From NCBI GenBank assembly GCA_036645575.1, contig JAVXNW010000140.1:1-5155 (forward strand): a DNA stretch of 5,155 bases. The letters run 5' to 3'. The DNA is from JAVXNW01 sp036645575. GTDB lineage: Bacteria; Bacillota; Clostridia; Christensenellales; Aristaeellaceae. Under the pieces are notes generated by a model. It saw nothing but the letters and a program-made list of their open reading frames with translations, was not told where the DNA came from and did no database searches. The stretch's first letter is position 1; every line of letters begins with the position of its first letter. Made by a program: the position numbers and the translations under genes. Of the stretch, positions 1 through 5,155 are shown in pieces.

Positions 1-458
1 GTGCGATAGTATCTGTGAAGAACGGCAGCTTTGCGCTGCTGCCCGGTCAGGCGGAAGGCTGCTTCATACCTAAGTTGCTGCTCGGCGCGAGCAAGGGCTC
101 AGCGAACAGTGATATGGCTTTGAAATTCATTGAATACGCGCTGGGTAAAGATAGCCAGAGCACCGATCTATCAGAAGGATTTCAGGTGAACGCGAAGGCG
201 CTGGACGCCGCTCAAGCACGCGGTCGTACCCTCTCCGATGCGATGATGGGTGGCGGATGGTCTCCAAAATGGCCCAATCCGGATCAGCAAAAACAACTGC
301 GCGGCATGATCGAGGCGCTCAAGACGCCCGTGATCCCGGACCTCACGCTGTATCAGATGATCGTGCAAGAGTCAACACCGTTCTTCGAGGGCAAAACCTC
401 TGCCAAACAGGCCGCCGCGAACGTGTGCGCCAAAGCCAATGCGTACCTCTCGGAGTAA
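1..458 (+). CDS. Extracellular sugar-binding protein of a CUT1 ABC transporter, C-terminal part (5' end outside window)
   Basis: The reading frame is open to the left edge (first full codon at 3) and ends at TAA 456-458, giving 151 visible residues. CUT1 binding proteins are usually about 400-450 residues, so roughly the last third is present. Visible residues 28-33 (GASKGS), followed by an ALKFIEYAL helix, match the family pattern of a 'skgS' turn and an A-x-x-F-I helix. Next comes SEGFQVNAKAL, the usual 'gfPv+kdal' segment. The tail EGKTSAKQAAANVCAKANAYLSE fits the terminal 'G..t.eeAl......yl.E' helix. The protein should be a lipid-anchored or secreted receptor that delivers a sugar or oligosaccharide to the two permeases encoded next; the signal peptide would lie outside the window. 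The substrate cannot be read from this fragment. Family assignment is supported by both sequence and context. Confidence 0.88.
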   Translation, partial: AIVSVKNGSFALLPGQAEGCFIPKLLLGASKGSANSDMALKFIEYALGKDSQSTDLSEGFQVNAKALDAAQARGRTLSDAMMGGGWSPKWPNPDQQKQLRGMIEALKTPVIPDLTLYQMIVQESTPFFEGKTSAKQAAANVCAKANAYLSE

Positions 459-1296
459 TGCCGCGCGCCGCCGCGAGGCGCTGATGGGGTATTTGTTCCT
501 GCTGCCCAGCCTGATCGGGGTGTGCCTGCTGCTGGTGTTCCCGATGGCCGACACGGTGCGCAGATCGCTTTTGACGGTGGCGGGCGAGTGGCGGGGGCTT
601 GGAAACTTTCGGATACTGATGGACAACGCCTCGTTTCGGCTGGCGGCGCTGAACACCGTCCGCTTCCTCGTCACCGCCGTGCCGCTTTTGATGATCCTAT
701 CGCTGGGGGCCGCGCTGATGGCAAAGCGCGCCCCGGCGTTCTTAAAATCCAGCCTGCTGGTGCCGCTGGCGCTGCCGGTGGCCTCGCTCGCGCTTCTGTG
801 GCGCGCACTGCTTGACGCGCACGGGCTGGTCAACGCGGGGCTGACCGCGATGGGGATGAGCGCCGTGCCCTTCATGGATTCGGGCGCGTCGTTCTGGGTG
901 CTGGTGTTAAGCTACGTCTGGAAGAACATCGGCTACGACATGGTGCTCTTGCTCTCCGCGCTGATGAACGTTCCGGGTTCGCTGTACGAAGCGGCGCAGA
1001 TCGATGGGGCGAACCGCGTTAAGCAATTCCGCTACATCACGCTGCCGCACCTGTATCCGGCGCTCTTTGTGACGGCGGTGCTGTCGGTCATCAACGCGTT
1101 CAAGGTGTTCCGCGAGGCGTACCTGGTGGCGGGCAACTACCCGCACGAAGATATGTATCTATTGCAGCACCTGTTCAACAACTGGTTTTTGCGCCTCGAC
1201 ATCGACAAGCTGTGCGGCGCGGCGACGCTGGTCGCGCTTGCGATGATGGCATTGATTTTGCTGTTCCAGAAGGTCTGGGGGGAGGCGCGCACGTGA
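439..1296 (+). CDS. CUT1 sugar ABC transporter permease, MalF/UgpA-like
   Basis: This 285-residue membrane protein is the first of two permeases that form the importer channel. Hydrophobic segments lie near residues 15-36, 69-93, 104-122, 152-175, 204-220 and 257-277, the expected six. The basic N-terminus (RRREALMGYLFLLPSLIG) is typical of MalF/UgpA-type proteins. The EAA loop that docks the ATPase is clear: E184-A-A, G190, I200 and L202-P203. The chosen ATG at 439 overlaps the binding-protein gene by 20 bases and keeps the basic N-terminal tail, but no good Shine-Dalgarno sequence precedes it. An alternative ATG at 484 has GAGG at 475-478 and would give 270 residues. The stop overlaps the start of the next permease. 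Family is firm; the start is uncertain and the substrate unknown. Confidence 0.93.
   Translation: MRTSRSNAARRREALMGYLFLLPSLIGVCLLLVFPMADTVRRSLLTVAGEWRGLGNFRILMDNASFRLAALNTVRFLVTAVPLLMILSLGAALMAKRAPAFLKSSLLVPLALPVASLALLWRALLDAHGLVNAGLTAMGMSAVPFMDSGASFWVLVLSYVWKNIGYDMVLLLSALMNVPGSLYEAAQIDGANRVKQFRYITLPHLYPALFVTAVLSVINAFKVFREAYLVAGNYPHEDMYLLQHLFNNWFLRLDIDKLCGAATLVALAMMALILLFQKVWGEART
1277..1285 (+). promoter_or_regulatory. Ribosome binding site for the second permease
   Basis: A purine run, GGGGGGAGG, lies inside the end of the first permease gene and stops 7 bases before GTG 1293. It decides the start of the second permease in favour of this GTG over the in-frame ATG at 1212, which would add 27 residues that look unlike a permease N-terminus and would overlap the first permease by 85 bases. 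Confidence 0.75.
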
Positions 1297-2132
1297 AGAA
1301 TAGGCTTTGGGTTGGATTGTGCGCGCTTGCGTGCCTGCCGATGCTGATGCCGCTCATGCTGCTGCTGACAGGCTCGCTGATGGGGCAGGACGAGGCCATC
1401 AAGGCGCTGGGGTCGGTGTTTTCCGGGGCGGATGGGTACGCCCATTGGCCGCTGCTGCCCCAGTATCCCACGCTCAAGGGGCACATCGAGCTGATGCTGG
1501 ACTCGCCGGAGTTCTTCGCCATGTTCTGGAATTCCGCCTCGTATGCGTTTGTCTCGCTGACCGCGCAGGCGGTGGTCGGCGGCGGCGCGGCCTGGGCGTT
1601 CGCGCAGTACCGGTTTCCGATGAAGAAACCGTTGTTTACCGCGTATATCGCGCTGATGCTGATGCCCTTTCAGGTGACGATGGTCGGGCAGTACCTGTCG
1701 CTGGACAAGTTCAGCTTGATCGACACGCGCCTCGCGATCATTTTTCCCTTGGCGTTCTCCACGTTCCCGGTATTCATCATGACCAAGTTCTTCGAGGCGG
1801 TGCCAAGCAGCATGCTGGAAGCGGCGCGCATCGACGGCGCGGGCGAGTGGCACATATTTTTGCGGGTTGGTCTGCCGCTGGGCGTGCCGGGACTTTTGAG
1901 CGCGATGGTGCTGGGGTTTATCGAGGCCTGGGGCATGATCGAGCAGCCCATGACCTTCCTGCGCTCGCAGAATCTGTGGCCGCTGGCGCTGTACCTGCCT
2001 CAGATCACCGGTGAGTCGATGGGCAGGGCGCTTTCCGCCTCGGCGATCACGCTGATCCCCCCGCTGCTGGTCTTTCTGTGCGGACAGCGGTACCTGGAGC
2101 AGGGCATCGGCACAATGGGCATAAAGGAGTGA
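1293..2132 (+). CDS. CUT1 sugar ABC transporter permease, MalG/UgpE-like
   Basis: This 279-residue protein is the second half of the sugar channel. The GTG start is part of a GTGA overlap with the previous stop, which suggests translational coupling. Hydrophobic segments lie near residues 5-27, 79-105, 113-131, 145-163, 198-222 and 246-264. After TM1 an external segment (LLPQYPTLKGHIELM, then FFAMFWNSASYAF) matches the MalG-type 'P..pTl.nY..l......f.nS' pattern. The EAA loop is present: E176-A-A, R179, D181-G182 and L194-P195. The C-terminus (YLEQGIGTMGIKE) fits the MalG-family tail 'G.t.GavK'. Neighbours complete the binding protein-permease-permease order. No ATPase follows, as is common for Firmicutes CUT1 systems that share an MsmX-type ATPase. 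The transported sugar is not determinable. Confidence 0.94.
   Translation: MKNRLWVGLCALACLPMLMPLMLLLTGSLMGQDEAIKALGSVFSGADGYAHWPLLPQYPTLKGHIELMLDSPEFFAMFWNSASYAFVSLTAQAVVGGGAAWAFAQYRFPMKKPLFTAYIALMLMPFQVTMVGQYLSLDKFSLIDTRLAIIFPLAFSTFPVFIMTKFFEAVPSSMLEAARIDGAGEWHIFLRVGLPLGVPGLLSAMVLGFIEAWGMIEQPMTFLRSQNLWPLALYLPQITGESMGRALSASAITLIPPLLVFLCGQRYLEQGIGTMGIKE
2123..2129 (+). promoter_or_regulatory. Ribosome binding site for the membrane fusion protein
   Basis: AAAGGAG lies within the last codons of the second permease and ends 8 bases before ATG 2138. It is the strongest Shine-Dalgarno sequence in the window and supports ATG 2138 over the upstream in-frame ATG at 2078. Confidence 0.85.
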
Positions 2133-2137
2133 CGCGT

Positions 2138-3253
2138 ATGAAACGCGAAGGTGAGGCGCGGTCGATTTGGCCGCGCATCCTGGGATATTTTCTGGCGGCC
2201 ATGGTGCTTTTGACGCTGCTCAGCCGCGCCGCCGATTCGATGATGCTGCCTGTGGTCAAATGCGCGCGGCCGCTGCCCGGAGCGCTTTCGCACAAGGCGA
2301 TATTGAACGGCGTGATCGAAGCGGAAGAGCAATGGCCGGTCATGGCTGAGCCTGGCATAGCGGTTGCTCGGGTCTATGTTCGTGCGGGTCAGCGCGTGAA
2401 GGCCGGTGAGACGCTTTTAAACTACGACGCGGAGGCGATTCAGCGCATGTTGGACGAGAAGCAGACGAAGCTCAAGACGCTTATCTTGCAGGCGCAACTG
2501 GACGCGATGCCGGATTCAACACCAGCGCCGACAACAACGCCGAAAGCGACCGCGACGCCGGATACGAATGCGCAGCAGGCGAACAAAGACAAAGCCACGT
2601 TGAAACGGCAGATAAGCCGCCTTGAAATCGACAAGGCCCAGCGCGAGGCCGATCGGCTGTCGCAGCTGATGTATGGCGGCGCGACCCTCGCCGCGCCGGT
2701 GGACGGCACCGTCAGCGAAGTGCTCGTAAAGCCGGGCGACACCGCCCAAGGCGCGGCGCTCAGGCTCTCGCCCGCGTCGTCCGGGCTGATTGTGCGGGCC
2801 GCCGTCACCGAGGAGCAAATGGAGCACCTGAAACCCGGTATGGAGGCGCGCTTCCAGCGATCCGGTGACGCGCGCGCAGGCGAGGGAGTCACCGTGCTCC
2901 AGGGGGTAAGCCCCGCGCAGGCCGGTTACGAGGCGAGCTTCAAGCTGCCGGATGGCGCGGGCAGCGTCGGTCAAGCCGTCAACATCACGCTGGCGCAGAA
3001 TACCGACACCTACGACATGCGCGTGCCGCTGGGCGCCATCGTCGATCAGGGCGGGAACAAGGGCGTGTACCGGATTCGAACCGGCCAAAGCGTGCTGGGC
3101 GACATGGAATACGCGGATTTTGTACATGTGACCGTCATTGAAACCGACGCGCAGTATGCGGCCATCAACGCATCGCTCGAAGGGAAGGATCAGGTGATCG
3201 TTTCAAGCAGCAAGCCGCTCAGCGCGGGCGATCGCGTCAGGAGTTCATCATGA
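2138..3253 (+). CDS. Membrane fusion (periplasmic-adaptor-type) protein, HlyD/MacA/YknX-like
   Basis: This 371-residue protein has a short basic N-terminus and one TM segment (about 13-29), with the rest outside the membrane. The two halves of a lipoyl/biotinyl-like fold are clear: about 68-98 (VYVRAGQRVKAGETLL) and 182-210 (APVDGTVSEVLVKPGD). Between them are two predicted helical arms (about 100-124 and 146-178) joined by a Thr/Pro/Ala-rich insert (about 125-147) instead of a plain hairpin tip. A beta-barrel-like region (about 215-290, with EEQMEHLKPGMEARF) and a membrane-proximal-like end (about 295-368, VPLGAIVD, then GDRV) follow. Such adaptors partner with MacB/YknZ-type permeases, and a reduced version of one is encoded next. 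The gene starts 5 bases after the second permease. Automated annotation might call it an RND efflux adaptor, but no RND pump is visible. Cargo and partner are inferred. Confidence 0.88.
   Translation: MKREGEARSIWPRILGYFLAAMVLLTLLSRAADSMMLPVVKCARPLPGALSHKAILNGVIEAEEQWPVMAEPGIAVARVYVRAGQRVKAGETLLNYDAEAIQRMLDEKQTKLKTLILQAQLDAMPDSTPAPTTTPKATATPDTNAQQANKDKATLKRQISRLEIDKAQREADRLSQLMYGGATLAAPVDGTVSEVLVKPGDTAQGAALRLSPASSGLIVRAAVTEEQMEHLKPGMEARFQRSGDARAGEGVTVLQGVSPAQAGYEASFKLPDGAGSVGQAVNITLAQNTDTYDMRVPLGAIVDQGGNKGVYRIRTGQSVLGDMEYADFVHVTVIETDAQYAAINASLEGKDQVIVSSSKPLSAGDRVRSSS
3239..3243 (+). promoter_or_regulatory. Ribosome binding site for the MacB-like membrane protein
   Basis: AGGAG lies in the last codons of the fusion-protein gene and ends 6 bases before ATG 3250, which itself overlaps the preceding stop as ATGA. 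This spacing supports the start and coupled translation. Confidence 0.75.
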
Positions 3254-4218
3254 AGCGGCAATTGGTTGCGGCGCTGCTCGCGCTGATGCTGGTGATTTGC
3301 TCCGCCCTGACTGTGTTCACCGTAGCCGATATGGGGCGGGTATGGGGAGATGGCGCTGTCTGTTCCATTGGCGCTCAGAGTTCCCGGGATTTATCGCTGC
3401 TTACAGCGCTGTATCCCGATCTCAAATGGACGGCCTATGCGCAGTCCGCGCCGCTTACCCTTGCCGGTGACGAGTTGCCGACGCGCACAGCCGAAGCGGC
3501 CATGTTGTCCTTCCTCGGTTCCCCGGGGCGAATCGCCTTCTTTCCGCTGGCATCCGGACGGCTGCCGCTCGATGGGGAGTCCGGCGCGTGCGCGCTGGAC
3601 AGAAGTACCGCGTTTGAACTGTTTAAAAGCACGAACGTGGAAGGCAATCTGATTCGGCTGGATGGAAAGACGGTAAGCGTGGTGGGCGTGATGGATGTGG
3701 ATCGCCCGCTCGTTTTGGCCCCGGCGGGGCGGGATACGAAGCTAAACCGCCTTGCGGCGGACGACCGGGACGCGATGCTGCTGCTGGCGTCCGCGCTCAG
3801 GGCTCCTATAGACCCCTTTGAATTGAGCGGCGCGGAGCTTTCAACGCTGGCGAGACTTTTGTGTATCATCCCTTGGCTGCTGATCGCCGCGCCCGTTCTG
3901 GCTTCGCTTCGGGGGCGCGGAGGCTGGTGGCGGGTTGCCGGGGCGATGTCGCTCTGGGCGCTGGCTTTGGGCGCGGTGCTAGCGATTCTGTGGTGCGTGT
4001 CGGTGCGGCTGCTGCCCGCGCGCTGGTCGGATTTTTCGTTCTATGGAGAACAGGCGGCGGCCTTTCGGGCGCGTCCGTTTCGAGCGCCCGATGTGCGCGA
4101 CGAACTGATCAAATGGGATATGCTGCGCGCGGGAGGGTGGTGCGCGGCGGCCTGCATGGCGCTGTGGATGGAAAGGATGTGGCTGAGATGCGAAAAATCG
4201 CACGGATCTTGCTGCTAA
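3250..4218 (+). CDS. Four-TM membrane protein resembling a reduced MacB/FtsX-type permease, no ATPase domain
   Basis: This 322-residue protein has a TM segment at about 5-25, an ectodomain of roughly 175 residues, then TM segments near 201-220, 228-253 and 292-309. The basic loop RGRGGWWR between the second and third segments fits a cytoplasmic position. This is the MacB permease layout (TM1, large external domain, TM2-TM4). Within the ectodomain, residues 98-148 resemble the MacB periplasmic core domain: a SGR turn at 102-104, ALDRSTAFELF at 115-125, EGNLIRLDGK at 131-140 and VSVVGVM at 142-148, matching 'GR..., vvld...a..LF, G..i.l.g..y.VvGV'. The membrane part is weakly conserved and short for FtsX permeases. 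The C-terminus has three cysteines in the last nine residues. The start overlaps the adaptor gene as ATGA, and an adaptor is the expected partner. The call is an inference from topology and partial motifs; a non-transporting MacB relative is possible. Confidence 0.62.
   Translation: MKRQLVAALLALMLVICSALTVFTVADMGRVWGDGAVCSIGAQSSRDLSLLTALYPDLKWTAYAQSAPLTLAGDELPTRTAEAAMLSFLGSPGRIAFFPLASGRLPLDGESGACALDRSTAFELFKSTNVEGNLIRLDGKTVSVVGVMDVDRPLVLAPAGRDTKLNRLAADDRDAMLLLASALRAPIDPFELSGAELSTLARLLCIIPWLLIAAPVLASLRGRGGWWRVAGAMSLWALALGAVLAILWCVSVRLLPARWSDFSFYGEQAAAFRARPFRAPDVRDELIKWDMLRAGGWCAAACMALWMERMWLRCEKSHGSCC
4171..4177 (+). promoter_or_regulatory. Ribosome binding site for the secreted peptidoglycan-binding protein
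   Basis: GAAAGGA lies inside the preceding gene and ends 10 bases before ATG 4188. It favours this start over the in-frame ATG at 4218, which would remove the basic residues of the signal peptide. Confidence 0.6.
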
Positions 4219-5155
4219 TGCTGCTGGTTATGCCTTATGCGCATGCTGAAACGCTGCCGCTGGCGGCGAAGCTGGACGCGCACGCCCAATTTGAGCGGTA
4301 TCCGAGCTACAAGATGGACGAGGCGACCGGCGAATGGTCGGCGCACGGGCTGATCGCCGGGCAGATGGTAAGCGCGGTCGAACAGGGCGATGCCGCCGGT
4401 TCCATGGGCGGCGGCGTGTTGGTTCTGTATCCGGGCGTGCGCGGCAACCGCGACCTGTCGCTGATGGAGCCGGTGCTGTATGTGTGCCTGCTCAGGAACA
4501 GCCCCATCAAGGCGGACGCGCTGTCCATCGCCACCGGCGGCGTGCGCTACGACTTTGTGGGCGTGGCGGAGGAAACCAAGATTGGCGAGCGCAAGTGCGA
4601 GCGGTTCGCGCTGCCGCTTTCGCAGGATGGTCTGGCGCTCCTTCGGAGCTTCGCAAATGAAGGCGGCGAGGTGCGCGTTTATGGAGAGACGAAGGTGTTT
4701 CGCACCGCTATCCACGAAGCGGAGAAATACAAAAGCAGCAAGCTCCGCGTGGAGGCGATGTCGGTTCAGTCGGTGCGCGACTTCCTCACGCTGTGGCCGG
4801 AGACTTTCGCGCTGTGGGATCTGGGCGCGGCTTACTGGGAGAAGGACAGGCCGAAGATGGCGGCTGTGACGCTCGAGGAGGGCGGATACGCGGAGGAGCT
4901 GCCGGTGTTGGAGCCTGTGACACAATGCCTTAATGCGCAGAAGGGCGCGGCGGTCAAGGCATATCAGCAAATGCTCAAGGACAAGGCGTTCTTCACCGCC
5001 AAGCCGGACGCGAAATACGGCAAAGCGACCCGCGCTTCGACCAAGCAGGCGCAGCAGTATTACGGCCTGCTCCCCACCGGCATGGCCGACCGAGCATTGA
5101 TTGAGATGCTAAACGGCGCATCACGACCCGCCGCCACCCCCGCGTTGCCGGTGAC
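4188..5155 (+). CDS. Secreted protein with C-terminal PG_binding_1-like domain (3' end outside window)
   Basis: The frame is open from ATG 4188 to the right edge, giving 322 visible residues. It begins with a signal peptide: basic MRKIAR, a Leu/Met-rich core and an AHA site, with likely cleavage after residue 20. Residues 21 to about 250 form a region I do not recognise. It appears to be mixed alpha/beta, with a Gly-rich stretch at 71-76 (GSMGGG) and strand-like YVCLLRN and EVRVYGE. Residues about 254-310 fit a peptidoglycan-binding fold: AVKAYQQMLKD, then PDAKYGKAT (274-281), QAQQYYGL and TGMADRALIEML, compared with the family's 'lQ..L...g.....dg.yG..T..av..fQ...gl..tG..d..t...L'. A Pro/Ala-rich linker (SRPAATPALP) follows, so more sequence or another domain is likely. 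The gene overlaps the previous one by 31 bases. Cell-wall attachment is inferred from the domain; no catalytic domain is visible so far. Confidence 0.82.
   Translation, partial: MRKIARILLLMLLVMPYAHAETLPLAAKLDAHAQFERYPSYKMDEATGEWSAHGLIAGQMVSAVEQGDAAGSMGGGVLVLYPGVRGNRDLSLMEPVLYVCLLRNSPIKADALSIATGGVRYDFVGVAEETKIGERKCERFALPLSQDGLALLRSFANEGGEVRVYGETKVFRTAIHEAEKYKSSKLRVEAMSVQSVRDFLTLWPETFALWDLGAAYWEKDRPKMAAVTLEEGGYAEELPVLEPVTQCLNAQKGAAVKAYQQMLKDKAFFTAKPDAKYGKATRASTKQAQQYYGLLPTGMADRALIEMLNGASRPAATPALPV

Noticed and set aside
458..484. TAATG overlap giving an ATG at 458
   Set aside because: That frame stops after eight codons, and the GGAG before it is only 2 bases away, so it is not a credible start.
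991..1850. Similar stretches near 991-1018 and 1818-1845 that could look like a repeat
   Set aside because: Both encode the EAA-loop sequence (EAAxIDGA) of the two homologous permeases, so the similarity is ordinary family conservation.
1137..1853. 238-codon open frame on the minus strand across the junction of the two permeases
   Set aside because: It is rich in Arg, His and Gln, spans two well-supported plus-strand genes, and resembles no protein family. GC-rich codon use on the plus strand readily creates such antisense frames.
2138..3253. Assignment of the adaptor to an RND multidrug efflux pump
   Set aside because: No RND transporter or TolC-like gene is present, and the next gene resembles MacB/FtsX, so a MacA/YknX-type role is more consistent.
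4392..4412. GCCGCC/GGCGGC inverted repeat with a 9-base loop as a possible terminator
   Set aside because: The stem is only 6 pairs, has no following T-run, and lies within a coding sequence where Gly/Ala codons produce such repeats by chance.
4215..4970. 251-codon open frame on the minus strand opposite the secreted protein
   Set aside because: It has a similar Arg/His/Leu-rich low-complexity composition. The plus strand here has a signal peptide, a ribosome binding site and a recognisable domain, so the minus-strand frame is a shadow.

Overview
This window looks like part of one tightly packed, all-plus-strand operon from a GC-rich bacterium. The genes abut or overlap: four junctions show either short overlaps or a 5-base gap, and no non-coding stretch is long enough to hold a promoter or terminator. 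The CUT1-type sugar importer genes come without a local ATPase. The adaptor/permease pair resembles the MacA/MacB and YknX/YknZ families, and there is a secreted protein with a peptidoglycan-binding fold. Together these suggest a high-GC member of the Clostridia/Firmicutes, though this is inferred from gene style and not from any marker gene.

Left part (1-2132): the C-terminal third of an extracellular sugar-binding protein is followed by two CUT1 permeases (MalF/UgpA-like, then MalG/UgpE-like). Both permeases carry a clear EAA loop for docking an ABC ATPase. This is the standard binding protein-permease-permease order.

Right part (2138-5155): three envelope genes continue in the same transcription unit. 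The first is a HlyD/MacA-type membrane fusion protein with a Thr/Pro-rich insert in its coiled coil. The second is a four-TM protein whose topology and ectodomain resemble a reduced MacB/FtsX permease. The third is a secreted protein with an unrecognised N-terminal region and a C-terminal PG_binding_1-like domain; it runs off the window end.

How they may work together: the first three genes should import a sugar or oligosaccharide, using an ATPase encoded elsewhere (MsmX-like sharing is common in Firmicutes). The adaptor and MacB-like protein resemble the non-ATPase parts of a MacAB/YknXYZ machine, and the last protein could tie the assembly to the cell wall. The most notable observation is that two ABC-type modules, one import-like and one MacAB-like, are translationally linked with no ATPase in the window. 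The joint function is inference.
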